This document shows, in pieces, positions 1 to 11,404 of a stretch of 64,000 bases of DNA. Source of the stretch: Calliphora vicina (taxonomy: Eukaryota; Arthropoda; Insecta; Diptera; Calliphoridae); NCBI RefSeq assembly GCF_958450345.1, contig NC_088781.1, forward strand, positions 77,761,797 to 77,825,796, given 5' to 3'. Made by a program: the position numbers and the translations under genes. The notes beneath the pieces are model-generated. The model made no database searches. It was not told the origin of the DNA and saw nothing but the letters and a program-made list of their open reading frames with translations. Position 1 is the stretch's first letter. Each line of letters begins with the position of its first letter.

Positions 1-28
1 ATAAGGCCTTAATAATATACAGTGGTGG

Positions 29-2342
29 CAGGGATGCCAGATTCAGAATCGCAAAAAGCTTGACATTGGGTTTTAAAAAGCTGGACAAATCATAAAAAAA
101 CTGGACATTAAAAATATGACCAAGAAAATGTTAATTTGTGTAAATATTTTTTTAAATACTTAGAACACGGCCTAGCGTGGGTATAGGTCTTGTTGAGTAC
201 ATTAAAATTGTGTAAACAAAAAAACGTTTTTAGTGATGTTCATCAACTTAACGACCAGTAGTTTTCGTCCGATTTTAATTTTTAAGGTGTTTAGAAAGAA
301 ACTTATTACGCTTTAAAATTACAATCGGTTTTTTATTTAGTATAGAGGTTGTTTAAAATAGGAAAAACTCTTTCACATAAACATACAACTTTTCTAAAAT
401 TCTCGAATTCATTCCTTTCACCTTTGGTAAACAAAATAGAACCATATCATTTGACAAATCTCTTGGTATTGTTTATAAGCTTCACGAAGACAGCAGTAAT
501 CGATACATAGTTCATCGTTATCTATTTCTTCAGATATTTCAAGATTTTGTAAATCCTCCAAGAAAATAGGACACTTTATAAATTTAAAAATGGTATTTTT
601 TAAAAAAGAGTCATCACAAAAATCGTAACGATTTTCTAAATAGTTAACCGATGTTTTTACAAAATCTTCTAATTCAGTCTTAAAAGTTTTATGTTCATTA
701 GGCGAATAATTTTTTCAAAATAGTGTTAACTTTGATGCCAAAAAATGTGTTATGTATTCTACATTTAAGGCTACTGCATTATGTTTTGCATAAAATATAA
801 ATATGCTTCTGATAACGCTATGCAACAAATTTTCGGGTCATCGCCGCCAGCCTCAACAACTCTAATGGGAAATGAAAGTTCACCATTAACTTAACAAAAC
901 TGCCAACGGGTTTTAAAAAGTTACCTCGAATTTCATTTTTATGGCCTCTTGAAGTTGGGCCATTTTTGATAATTTTTACACTATGAGTGAAAAAACTTAT
1001 AAATATATAAAAATATTTAATGGACTTTAATTGTGCGTACTTATTGTTGCCTTGAATCCAATGTGGAAAAATATATTTTTTCTTTTATTTCCTTTATGGT
1101 GGGCGGATATAAATAAATTAAAAATTTTGGATTAAAATACACTACATGACATTCGTTGTCTTTTTTTAAAAAAATTTTATCAAATGAATCTGATTCTATT
1201 GAATACTACAATTTATTTTCAGAATGTGATCTGAATATTTTGATAAAAAACATTTTTTAAAATTTTTTTCTGTTTTATTAAAAAAGTGTGTTTAAAAAGT
1301 TTTATTTTTCTATAACGAACTCAGTTGCCATTTTGTTCACTGGAACCAATATAAATATTTTAAAGTTTAAAATTTAAACTATATGGTTCGAAGTCTTTTT
1401 GATGTTGATGGAAGCTGTAAATTCTGAGTATTCGTCACGCTCTTCTTTCGAGGCCGAATCCATTTCTGCTTCACTATCTAAATGATATGGGAACACGGTA
1501 AAACTTTTTGTCATTTATTTTGTTCCTTCCCTAGGGGAAAAGGAACTAACACCAAACTTATCACGTGACAGTTCCAAAGTGGTAGGGACTGGTTCCAGTT
1601 CTAACACTTTACAGGGGGTTAATTGACACCTTTTTGACACTTTGTGACAGGTCTCTGAACTTACCTAAATGGACTATTCAATTTCGGCTAATACAAGACC
1701 TGTCTCATATATTGTCCCAAGTGAACAAGTCGCTGAACTAACCTAAGCGAACTTATTCAATGTCGGTTCAACGTATTTTAATAATATTTGGTAAAAAAAA
1801 GATCAAACTATTTTAATCCTATTTGGTGACAAGTTTCATAATAAACTGAACCAGTTCATTTGCGTTCATTATGTGACCTATCACAATGAGCCGAAAAGAT
1901 GTGATTTCACCACTTTCTAGACCAACATCATTGCCATATAAAGAGATTGAACATAACACCCACAAAACCCAGTCACAGGACTAATTTTGTGTCAGTTACC
2001 TTTCCTCAGTAGTAACTACACTTCAAACACTTTAACACTAGTTAAGTGATATGTCTTGTTTTCACATATCATAATTCGTTCCTTTTGGTAATAATTTTGT
2101 ATTAACTGGTCACAGGACAAGTGCTCTTAGAACAATTGACACAAATTTCCCGCAGGGTTTCTTCAAAAAATACATACACATTTTTGCATAAGTTATTGCT
2201 GTGTACTAATTAGAGCAAGTAAATTTTCATTTATGGATATTATTGTCGAAAATTTCTATTTAGCTGGACAAATTCTATTTTAGCATGAAACTGGGCAGGC
2301 ATCAAAAAAGCTGGACCAAGTCCAGCTCGGCTGGCAACCCTA
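29..2342. mobile_element. hAT transposon with 8-bp target duplication, decayed
   Basis: Terminal inverted repeats are cAGGGATGCCAG at the left and tAGGGTTGCCAG (read inward) at the right. The flanks carry an exact 8-bp duplication, AGTGGTGG (21-28 and 2343-2350), the diagnostic length for hAT. The target lies inside the left inverted repeat of a mariner-type element, so this insertion is younger than that element. A second copy of the left end lies at 50058. The interior holds a decayed minus-strand coding segment and otherwise AT-rich sequence. Confidence 0.85.
412..790 (-). pseudogene. hAT transposase fragment
   Basis: The minus strand reads open for about 95 codons (roughly 700 down to 415), and the same frame continues to about 790 with one stop. 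The translation is acidic and aromatic, with segments such as VNYLENRYDF and FKFIKCPIFLEDL, which look like the region ahead of the C-terminal dimerisation domain of hAT transposases. No start codon or full domain remains. Lying inside an element with hAT ends and an 8-bp duplication supports the assignment. Confidence 0.45.
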
Positions 2343-2450
2343 AGTGGTGGTCAGGTAATTAAGACAAAAATAGTTTGCTAAATTCCATGTGATTCTCAAT
2401 TATTTTTTCAAATATTTCCACAAATATGAATGCATGAGGACTGTTTTAAC

Positions 2451-3397
2451 CAGAGTTTAAAATTACTACTATATTAGTCAAAAAATTGCAAAAAAAATTC
2501 ATAATTTTACATGAAAACTGCAACAAATATTTAACAAGAAAATATTTCATTGTATACATACTAAAAATATAAATACTATTTACGAATTCCATATATGCAC
2601 AAGCTTCATGGTATAAATATTTGTCGCAGTTTTTCCAAAAATATTTTGCCTTACACAATATTTTACGTTGCAGCTAGAAGACAAAATGAAAATTTTTCAT
2701 TTTTAAAACATTTGCTGCTGAAATTGCTGTGTAAAATAAAACTTCTATTTTATTGCACTAAAATTCTTTATTAACACACATTTCAATACAATTTTTTATT
2801 TTGTACACCCAAATAACTTCATAGTTTTTTTCACATTTTTCTACTCAATGACTATATGCGGCAAAACAAAACCATATATGCGGCGGAAATATTTAAAAAA
2901 TAAACATTTTCGCTTTAAACATTTTGATCTTCGCACAATTTCGTATTTTACATTTTTCAACTTCGTATGGTACTTTTAGCATCTTCCATATTTTCATTGT
3001 TTGAATTTTTCACTGCGCATATCGTTTGCAGTTTATGGGTTTCACGCTGCAATTTGTTTGCATGTATGATGTTTTTGTAGTAATTTTTTTGTATATTATA
3101 CAGAAGCAATTTCATTTGTTTTTGCTAACCAAAAATATACATATATTTAGGCAACAAATGTTTTAAAAATGAAAAATTTTCATTTTGTCTTCTAGCTGCA
3201 ACGTAAAATATTGTGTAAGGCAAAATATTTTTGGAAAAACTGCGACAAATATTTATACCATGAAGCTTGTGCATATATGGCATTGGTTTATAGTTTGTAT
3301 ATTTTGAGTATTTGTGCACATTAATATGAAAACGATTCATATTTATTGCGCAGTCGGTAGTCAAATGTAAAAAACGTTTAACTAATTTTAAACCCTG
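2451..3397. mobile_element. hAT MITE with long foldback arms
   Basis: The ends are CAGAGTTTAAAATTA (left) and CAGGGTTTAAAATTA (right, read inward), flanked by a perfect 8-bp duplication GTTTTAAC (2443-2450 and 3398-3405). The outer 260-270 bp on each side are imperfect inverted copies (about 2451-2720 against 3125-3397). Open frames in the arms are mirror images and carry no recognisable domain. One arm recurs at 11405-11745, and a similar CAGGGTTTA end occurs near 35737 and 37608. Confidence 0.8.
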
Positions 3398-4063
3398 GTT
3401 TTAACACACAAGTGTGTTTTATTCAATAGTGTCAATTCATACATATTCACCACGAACACATAAGATTTTTCTACAACTTGAGCAACAAAATTTTTTTTTA
3501 AGTAAACATATTTTCTAACATTTATATCATTATATTTTTATTATTATAAAATATACGGACCAAATTTCGTATTTTTAGTTCCATTAATTTCGGTCATATC
3601 ATGTTATTAACAGCAGATGTTGGCTGAGGTGGGTCAACGTATTTCCTCATATCTTTGTCCATATATATTGTACCGATTTTCTAAACATTTTTGAGAAACT
3701 AGAAATATTAATAATAAATTTCATACCCTTATTCCTTTTGTTTTGGCTCTATCGCACTTAAAATTCAGTTGATGAAAAAAAATTCAAGTATTTGTCTTAA
3801 ATAACTGGCCACCACTGTATGTATGTACGTACCAGAAGTTTTTTAGGTTTTTTTGTTAAACTGTGATTAAATTAAATTTAAATTAAATGATTTAAATTGT
3901 GATTTTTTAAAGTGAATTTTTGTTTAAAAAATGGTAACAACATTTTAGGCGTGATCAAACTTTAAAGAGAGGTTTATATTGGTCAATTTAAAGCTGCATT
4001 TTCAAAATATATTTGTTTTCTTCTACTTTCACAGAAGTATTAAGTATTTCATATAAATTATAA

Positions 4064-4264
4064 TTACCGAACGATAAGTTTGTTCATTGCAGATGGTTTT
4101 TGCGTGGGACAATAAAACAAATCAGGTGTTTTCTTATCAAAAACAATAGCCTTCTGCATTAAATCCTTTTCTTTTATGCTTAATTTATCTCCAAATTTGG
4201 CTTCTATTATTGCTGCAATTCCAATAAAGATAGTGATTGTTAATATCCTTTTTATATCCGCCAT
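4064..4264 (-). CDS. Candidate first exon of a small secreted protein
   Basis: The frame starts at an ATG and encodes 66 residues. Residues 5-22 form a hydrophobic stretch (ILTITIFIGIAAIIEA) after a short charged start, as in a signal peptide. It is followed by a charged segment with one cysteine (FYCPTQKPSAMNK). The stop lies in a CGGTAATT context that could be a splice donor (CG|GTAATT), so this may be exon 1 of a longer gene with further exons at lower coordinates. No transposon end encloses it. I do not recognise the family. Confidence 0.4.
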   Translation of the reverse strand: MADIKRILTITIFIGIAAIIEAKFGDKLSIKEKDLMQKAIVFDKKTPDLFYCPTQKPSAMNKLIVR

Positions 4265-4523
4265 TCTAAAACAAAAAACAATTGTTTTGATAAAAATATT
4301 AGAACAATTATCTAAAATATTTTATTAGTAAAACCGCTAAATTTTTTTTGAACGCAAACAATAATATTAATAATTCTAAAAAATTTTAGCATATAACACT
4401 AGAATTCTTTTCTCACACCATTCAAAAGATGTCTTGTCGTCAACATCATCCACTTTATCTATATTTCAATTATTTATTTAAAGGCATTAAATATGTACAT
4501 TTTTCTCTATTAGCATTATGCAT

Positions 4524-5032
4524 GGAACACATTGAAGACAGCAGGCTACCAACTACAATCTGTCAAAATTAGAATACACACGTTTATATGAAGACGATTC
4601 TTTTGACGACAGCACAGCTACACGACCACACGATTGCTTTTGCCTAATTAAACTAATTTATATTTCTGTCAACTACAAAGAAGAAATAGTGTTGCTAATA
4701 TAATAAAAAATATAAATCAAATGAGTGCTTAAAAAAGATATATTTTTATTACTTAATTAAGAGAAGTTTTTGATAACCATATTGATATAAATTAATAACA
4801 GGTACATAATTAATTATAACCATATATATATGATTACTCAAAATAATTGTTTAAATCTTAATTACTTTGGAATTTTGTACGGTTATTTTTTATTGAAGTG
4901 GCACCACTGAATTATAAATCAGCTGTTTACTTTGTAGCTGTCGTCTTTAAAATAATTCAGTAGCTGACACACGACTACAACTCCAGCCAGCAGAATTTGT
5001 GTTCGTGTAGCCTGCTGTCTTCAATGTGTTAA
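4524..5032. mobile_element. MITE, about 0.5 kb, with 24-bp inverted repeats
   Basis: The sequence AACACATTGAAGACAGCAGG near 4526 is repeated as its reverse complement near 5011-5030, giving inverted ends of about 24 bp. ATGCAT flanks both sides (4518-4523 and 5033-5038) and may be the target duplication. There is no coding capacity. The superfamily is undetermined. Confidence 0.65.
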
Positions 5033-5262
5033 ATGCATTAAAATTACTCATTTATTTTTGATACAACCCCGTCCTTACAGTTAACTACTTTTTATTTGAT
5101 TATTTTATCGTTATTATTGTAATTTTTGTTAATAGAATGTTTGTCAGTGTTTCAAAATTAAAAGAAAAATTTTTTTGGCAATATACCGATATATTTAATA
5201 AAATTGTTTACAAATTTAAAATGCTTTATTTTTTATATTTGTCCTAATTAAAGTATATACAT

Positions 5263-5515
5263 TGTATGGACGATCAAAAAGTAAAAAATCGTATAGAGAA
5301 ACGCATTCTACGGAAAATTCTAAGAAATTTTCCCCAAGAAACCATAGGTCTAAAATCAAATCCTATCTTGCGCATTTCGTCTTTTATCCAATAAAATAAA
5401 ACTATTAAATAAAAATTAATACTGAAATATCATTGGATAAAAGACGAAATGCCCAAGATAGGATTTGATTTTAGACCTATGGTTTCTTGGGGAAAATTTC
5501 TTAGAATTTTCCCAC
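5263..5515. repeat. Palindromic repeat, copy 1 (right arm truncated)
   Basis: About 85 bp at 5310-5395 are repeated in inverse orientation at 5430-5515 around a short AT-rich centre, so the block can fold into a long hairpin. The outermost left end begins TATGGACGATCAAAA. The right arm stops where the tandem array begins. A second copy, lacking the other side, lies at 8245-8512. Confidence 0.75.
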
Positions 5516-6020
5516 TAAGCGACCAAAAATATCTTAAAGAAATGGACCTAAGCTTTCTTTTGAGCAAAAAAATTTTTAAAAAAAGGGCACATATTGGAAA
5601 AAAATTTCGATTTTGCATAAAAATTTCAAAAATTTTATTTCTTGAGTTACAAAATATTTATTTTGATAGATATCCCACTCGCATCCCACTAAAGGACCAA
5701 AATTATCTTAAATGTACCTAAGCTTTCTTTTGAGCAAAAAAAAAATTTGGAAAAAAGGGCCTATATTGGAAAAAAAGTTCGATTTTGCAAAAAAAAAAAG
5801 TCAAAAATTTTATGTCTTGAGCTACAAAATATTTATTTTGATAGATATCCCACTCGTATCCCACTAAGCGACCAAATAGATCTTAAAGGAATAGACCCAA
5901 GCTTTCTTTTGAGCTAAAAAAAATAAAAAAGGCCATTTTGAAAAAAAGTCAACAAAGTTTTTGATTTTGCAAAAAAAGTCAAAAATTTTATGTTTTAAGT
6001 TACAAAATATTTATTTTGAT
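5503..6020 (+). repeat. Tandem array of a roughly 170-180 bp unit
   Basis: About three diverged direct copies begin near 5503, 5670 and 5850. They share the phrases ATCCCACT(A)AGCGACCAAA and AAGCTTTCTTTTGAGC, followed by A-rich runs. A further copy (7089-7210) lies beyond the hAT at 6021-7088, so the array was continuous before that insertion. This looks like a short satellite-like array rather than coding DNA. Confidence 0.7.
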
Positions 6021-7088
6021 CAAGGACCTAAAATAACTGTTATCAAAATTTTAGGAATCGAAAAATTTGACCTTTTTTATGAAATATTTTAAAAAGTGTC
6101 ACAGTAACTGTTATAGGCAACATAAAAAATAAAAGTAGGTCATAACTGTTGTTATTCAATTTATATTTGAGAAATATTTTTTTTCTTGTCAATAAAAATT
6201 ATGTAGTAACAAATATTTTTTTATATCATTTAAAAACGTTGTCGAACAATTTTAATAAAGAATTATTAAAATTTTTTAATTTTAAGTAAAATTCATGGGT
6301 TCAAATATTACTAATTTAAGAAGACATATGATATATTCACATTTTGATGTATACCAGGAAGAATTGGAGCAAGATCAGAATAAAAAATTAAGAACAACAA
6401 TATCGATGTTCGAAGTTTATTCGTCTTCGGATTACGATACAGAAAGTGACAGCATATGCTCAAATAGAAAATTACAGACCCCCAAAGGAGGATGTGGATA
6501 TAAATTTACTGAATTACTGGCATGCACAAAAGTACAATACGCATTTTCAAAAACACTAAGCGTATATTATCCGCCCTTTCCCTGCTGCACAAGTAACTAT
6601 AGAGTGGGTATTTTCAGCTCTGCGACTTATCTTGGATAACCAACTGAAAAATTAAGATCAATAATGTTTGTGAAGTTAAACCAAAGTTCATTTAATTTAT
6701 GTTTATATTTGGACAAATGTTGATTCTTTTAAAGTTGTTATTAATTAAAAATAAACCATGAATTAATAAAATAATTTATACATATCAAATTTGTCTCTTT
6801 TATTGTTTCATTCAGTTAAATTTATGAATCTTATACATACAATTTTTATATTATAACAAATAAAAATATTTCTTAAATGATAACTGTTATGACCTAACTT
6901 TTTTTATTTATTGAAATGTAATAATTATCTATAAGAAATATTTTTTTTCGTTGTCTATAACTGTTATTAAACAAGGAAAAAATATTAATTGGAATCATAT
7001 AGTTATGGTTAAGAAAAAAAATAAAAGTTGAAATTTAATAGTTATTTTTAAGAAATATAACATAAAACTTACAACTTTTATGTCCTTG
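6021..7088 (+). mobile_element. hAT element with 8-bp duplication, internally deleted
   Basis: The ends CAAGGACCTAAAA (left) and CAAGGACATAAAA (right, read inward) are flanked by identical 8-bp copies of ATTTTGAT (6013-6020 and 7089-7096). It interrupts the satellite-like array. Several subterminal copies of ATAACTGTTAT-like words occur inside both ends, as is common for transposase-binding repeats in hAT elements (inference). A deleted transposase gene lies at about 6250-6660. Confidence 0.85.
6250..6660 (+). pseudogene. hAT transposase remnant (BED finger joined to C-terminal region)
   Basis: The 5' part encodes the end of a BED-type zinc finger (SNITNLRRHMIYSH, with the HxxxxH pair) followed by an acidic linker. 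After a frame change near 6540 the translation PAAQVTIEWVFSALRLILD matches the hAT C-terminal dimerisation region, in which an ERVFS-like motif is typical; here the R is W. The catalytic middle of the transposase is missing. The element is therefore a deletion derivative that kept only the two ends of its gene. Confidence 0.6.
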
Positions 7089-7210
7089 ATTTTGATAGAT
7101 ATCCCACTCGCATCCCACTAAGCGACCAAATAAGTCTTCAAGGAAAATATGTAAGTTTTATTTTAAGAAAAAAAGGGTCCATTAAAAAAAGTCAAAAAAG
7201 TTTTTGATTT
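7089..7210 (+). repeat. Tandem-array copy on the far side of the hAT insertion
   Basis: It resumes with GATAGATATCCCACTCGCAT and AAGCGACCAAATAAG, matching the unit at 5503-6020. It shows the hAT at 6021-7088 was inserted into the array. Confidence 0.65.
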
Positions 7211-7564
7211 TGGAAAAAATTATTAATTTTTTTTTTTTAAATAATATTGAGGAAAGAGCTATCGAAGCTATTTGGGAAACATTTTGCTAAGAACAATAGG
7301 TAATAAGATACATGGATAAGAAAAAACACCTGATTGGACAAAATGTCAAATTTTGGCCCCCTCTAACTCAGAGAGTTCTCGACCGATCTTGTTGAAAAAT
7401 TGTGTCTGAGTTACTATCCAATAGAACTAACCTTGGTGCAAATCGATTTCAAAAGTTGGTTCATTTGACATGAAATGCCCCATATGTACATTAGAGTGAC
7501 AATCAGTTACATGGAAAAAAATTTTTATTAAAATTTTGAAGAGTGGAAGGTTGAATATTGTGAC

Positions 7565-8225
7565 TAGAGATGCTAAACGGGGAATCCCGTTCCCGAAAAT
7601 TTTTAATTTTAAATCCCGAGGTTTTCGGGATTTTCCAAATCCCGCTTTTCATAAATAAATAGGGGAAATTGTCATTTTTGTGTAACTTTTTCATTCATTT
7701 TGACATTCTACATGCATATCACAAAGTGATGTTCAGCAAAGTTGTTAAGCTCAACTCCTGCTACAATATAGTTAATAAAGGAAAACGGTATTTTTGGTTT
7801 TCCTTGAGTGGGGCTCTAGAAAATCAATTCTTCAACTTTTTTTGTAAGTTATCTAACAAAACTCAATTTAAATCCTCTTCAAATGAAATTGATTTTATCT
7901 CAGATGAGGAGCTCGAACAAAATGAAAATATTTCGATTGCTAAAAGGCTGAAAGATATTATTAATAAATGTAAAAACCCCAAATAACAATAACGAAACCA
8001 AATTATAATGTAGATTTTCAACTTGCAAAAGAAATACATCATTTTATTTCTGAAGGAACAAGAGGAAAATACTTGCAGATTTGTTATAATTATTTGCAAA
8101 CGGGTTTGCCAATGTGAAAGATGTTTTTTGGCAGCAGCATATGTCGAAAACAAAATTCGTTCCAGAATGGCAGATGAAACCATAGATGCAATAGTATTCA
8201 TAAGAAGCTATTTAAAATAAACACT
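7565..8225 (+). pseudogene. hAT remnant: GC-rich left end plus transposase C-terminus
   Basis: The block opens with inverted GC-rich words (ACGGGGAATCCCGTTCCCG and relatives, 7575-7645) on an AT-rich background. It then encodes about 150 residues in two frames. The second frame ends CERCFLAAAYVENKIRSRMA and ETIDAIVFIRSYLK, which corresponds to the hAT C-terminal dimerisation segment just before the stop at about 8218. The transposase core is missing and the right terminus was not found. The related CCCGGGAAA end at 20440-20522 suggests two members of one family. Confidence 0.5.
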
Positions 8226-8244
8226 TTTTTATACTAAAGTACGG

Positions 8245-8512
8245 TTTTTCACCAGTATGTCGATTTTTTTCACGAAAAATCGTATGTAGAAAATCATTCT
8301 ACGGAAAATTCTAAGAAGAAACCAGAGGTCTAAAATCAAATCCTATCGCATTTCGTCTTTTATCCAATGATATTTCAGTATATATATTTTTTTTAATGTG
8401 CAAGATAGGATTTGATTTTAGACCTATGGTTTCTTGGGGATAATTTCATAGAATTTTGCGTAGATCGCGTTTCTGCTATACGATTTTTTACGTTTTGATC
8501 GTCCATACAAAT
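8245..8512. repeat. Palindromic repeat, copy 2 (left arm truncated)
   Basis: Inverted copies of the words in the 5263-5515 palindrome: left arm about 8295-8380, right arm about 8400-8512, ending ACGTTTTGATCGTCCATACA. The outer left end is missing here, whereas copy 1 lacks its outer right end. The two may be halves of one split element or two truncated copies. Confidence 0.65.
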
Positions 8513-9034
8513 CGACCCGGCCTAATGTACATACTTTATTGTTATTTCTTCTTAAATAATGTACTCATGCAAGTATTTTGTGTTTGTATATTTGTGTTTT
8601 GTATATTTATTTACCAAACTCCATATAAATTCGTTAATTTAAGTGCATTGCTCATACCTGCACATTTAAGATAAGTGCATAATACTTTTGGAAGCTATAA
8701 CTCGTTTTCGTGAAAAAAATTTCATTTAGCTGCTTAATATAAAATTAAATCAAAACAAAATAAGAAAAATACGATTTTGAATAAAAAATTGTGTTGTAAA
8801 CTTCTTAATAATTTTAAAAGTAGCTAAAATACCAAATTTGTCGTTATTTTTAAAGGGAAACATCACAAAACTACATGTAAATTATTTGCCGTTAGCTGCA
8901 TTTTTGGGCAGTAAACTTAAATGCACTTACCAGCATCAATGAGCAGGTAAGTTAACTGATGTTAACTGCACTTTTAACTTACCTGCACAAAATATCGTGC
9001 AAAGTTGGGTCAAAATGACCCAAAAACTGTATTA
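8513..9034. other. No gene seen
   Basis: AT-rich intergenic sequence. The only structure noted is a run of GTTAACTG / CTTACCTGCAC words (8890-9000). The short frame at 8456-8674 has no recognisable domain and overlaps the palindrome. Confidence 0.5.
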
Positions 9035-9745
9035 TCGCCAAAATTCGGAAAAAAATGCAAATTTTTCAGTTTATGTAATAATTTTCCTACTAAATAAATA
9101 CTTTTGCAATTGAATGCAAAATAATCGAAATGTGTACGTAATTATCGTTGTAATGAGATATAAATGACAAAATTTGGTTAAAAAATTTTAAAGTTATTAC
9201 AAATTCGCCAGACCATTAAAGTGTTTCAGGCCACTTGAACAAAAAATTTTGGGAAAAAAATAATATATTTCGAGAAAAATTAAAATAAAAAAAAATTTTA
9301 TTTAAAATATATACGTATTTACTTGTCTATGAGATTTTATCTTCGTAGGATACCATTAACCTATTCACAGGTATGGCCAAAAAAATATTTTATTTATTTG
9401 GCAATACCTCCAAATACCGAATATCCATTTTCAAATTTTTAAAATTTTTGTTAAACTAATTTCAGAATTTCTTGTTCATTGCATTGGAATTTATTAAGAT
9501 CATAATAGGGAATAAAAATATGAAAAATGATGTCAATACCTCTTACAATTTTTACGTACCTGCGATTTAAATTTTGCGATTTTCAAGAAAAATTTTTTGT
9601 ACATATTTTGGCGAATGAGCCCAATTTCCTTACTGTTACAAATTTTAAGTAAAACCTATTCATAACATTATAGCCCTGGTAACTTTAAATATGGTCTGAA
9701 AATTTTACTAAAATCGGAAAACGTTAACCTTTAAATGGTGAAGGT
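9035..9745 (+). repeat. Dispersed non-coding repeat, copy A
   Basis: About 0.65 kb is shared in direct orientation with 20935-21577, including TCGCCAGACCATTAAAGTGT, TTCGTAGGATACC and GGCGAATGAGCC. Neither copy is coding. Copy B is cut at 21577 by a LINE 3' end, while copy A continues past that point, which places the LINE after the repeat. Confidence 0.7.
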
Positions 9746-11099
9746 CAAATGTCAAATTTTTCAATATTTGGTATTTCTAATGAAATTTTGGTTCATTTTC
9801 AAAAATGTTTTTTTAATGTAATATTCATTAATATAAATAAATCTACATATTTCTAGAAAATAATGCAGAAAGTTAACGTGTTTCACCTATTTATTCCATA
9901 TAAATAGTAAAATTTTCCATATACTCAAAATTACTCGTAATTTTGTTAGTTGATTGTGTGGGCTGCTTTTTCTGTTGGCATATGCCTTGGAATTAAGTTA
10001 CTGTCATTAAAAATATACACATAATTACTTTGAAGTGATAGAGAGATGCAGTAACTGAAAATTGACTAGGAAGCTGGTGTTTTAGAATATTTCATTTAAT
10101 ACAAAATGGCATAAATACAGCTTTATTGTAAAAAAAATAAAATGTTCTTATAAATTCTTCATAAAACAATTTCAATAACAATACCAACAAATGCAATACC
10201 GATGAGAATTGAATGGAATGATGAATAAGTCTGTCTACCTGAAGCAAAGATTAATGAGTAATTTAAAAAAAATATATATTAAATATTCCTATAAATATGA
10301 AACATACTATATATAGGTAGGTATATGGCAACTAGCGAGGTCATGCAAGAAATATACATAGTATGTGGGTGTTGTATTAAAACATGAATGGATTCATGAA
10401 ACAGTGACATACATATGAATAATTTACTTCACAATATACACTTACATATCCATATATACATATGTATTTATTAATGTATATTTTAAATTTTTAATCGCTT
10501 TAAATTACATAATTTCTAACTTAACTAAACATTTTTAATTCTTATTTTCTTTATTTATTTTTCACAAAATTACAAGTTTATTTTTTGTGTTATCTGCATC
10601 TAAACACACGAAATGATTTCTCTTAATATCTACATGCATACATACATATACATATGTATATGTATGTATAATACGCTTACGTTTCAGAAATGATAATCGT
10701 GCGTCCAACTTGCTTGTCAACCTTTCGAATAAACAGATAAAAACTTACTAGCTACCAACGTATCGTATCTTTTAGTTAAGCTTAGTGTATTTATTTCTTG
10801 TTTACTAACATCATTGATGGTAAGAGTGCCACAACAGTACAATTTTAGAGGCATACTGGTACGCATTAGATGCCTGTATTTAAATACCAAACTCGGCTTG
10901 ATTTTTTTTTTGTAAAAAAATTTTATTTCACAATATAATTCATAATATAATTCATAATAACAGTTTTCTCACGCCACAAATGGTTTAGTGACAAAATTAA
11001 TTTATCTTAGAATTAAGCAACAATAAGTTTTATAATATTACATAGATTATATTTAAATACTTTATAAAAAAATATTCAAAATGCATTTCTATTCGTTCT
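9746..11099. other. No gene seen; simple-sequence patch at 10631-10670
   Basis: AT-rich. A self-complementary ATACATA/TATGTAT microsatellite lies at about 10631-10670. There is no ORF of note, no transposon end and no splice-like structure that I could support. Confidence 0.5.
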
Positions 11100-11171
11100 A
11101 AAAGATATTCACGTTACTTTTAAAAATTTATAATCGGTTATAAATTTTTAAAAGTAACGTGAATATCTTTT
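11100..11171. repeat. Perfect palindrome: 34-bp arms, 4-bp loop
   Basis: The arm at 11100-11133 is the exact reverse complement of 11138-11171, with loop TCGG at 11134-11137. The arm begins AAAAGATATTCACGTTACTT. No transposon end or target duplication was identified around it. Confidence 0.9.
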
Positions 11172-11404
11172 ACAAGTTTTTTAAACTTTCTGGCAAATTA
11201 TTATATGTACTTTAAACTATCCGAATATTCTATTATTTGCTTGGTTTTCTCCAATCTGCATCGTGTTATTCACCCTTATTCTGAATTTCGATTACGTTTC
11301 CGCATTCAGTTACGCACAAATCGTGAAATGGTATTCCAACCAGTGTTGCCGTTTTGGTTATTTATAACCAAAATTGGTTATTTTTTTTCCTGATGTGTAG
11401 ATGT

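Larger units (their letters stand above)
20..3817. mobile_element. Tc1/mariner-type element, non-autonomous, with two nested hAT insertions
   Basis: The two ends are inverted repeats of about 28 bp beginning CAGTGGTGG, each flanked by TA (18-19 and 3818-3819), as expected for Tc1/mariner insertion. The left repeat is split: 20-28 lies before a nested hAT and 2351-2372 after it. The right repeat is about 3790-3817. Removing the hAT and its target duplication leaves about 1.48 kb, of which another 0.95 kb is a second hAT (2451-3397). Only about 0.5 kb is the element itself, and no mariner transposase is visible. I infer a deletion derivative. Confidence 0.75.

Noticed and set aside
5503..6020. 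Regularly spaced repeats as a CRISPR-like array
   Set aside because: Units are adjacent and diverged with no unique spacers; the window is clearly eukaryotic.
10631..10670. Palindromic ATACATA/TATGTAT tract as a regulatory site
   Set aside because: Simple-sequence repeat of a type common in fly DNA; self-complementarity follows from its composition.
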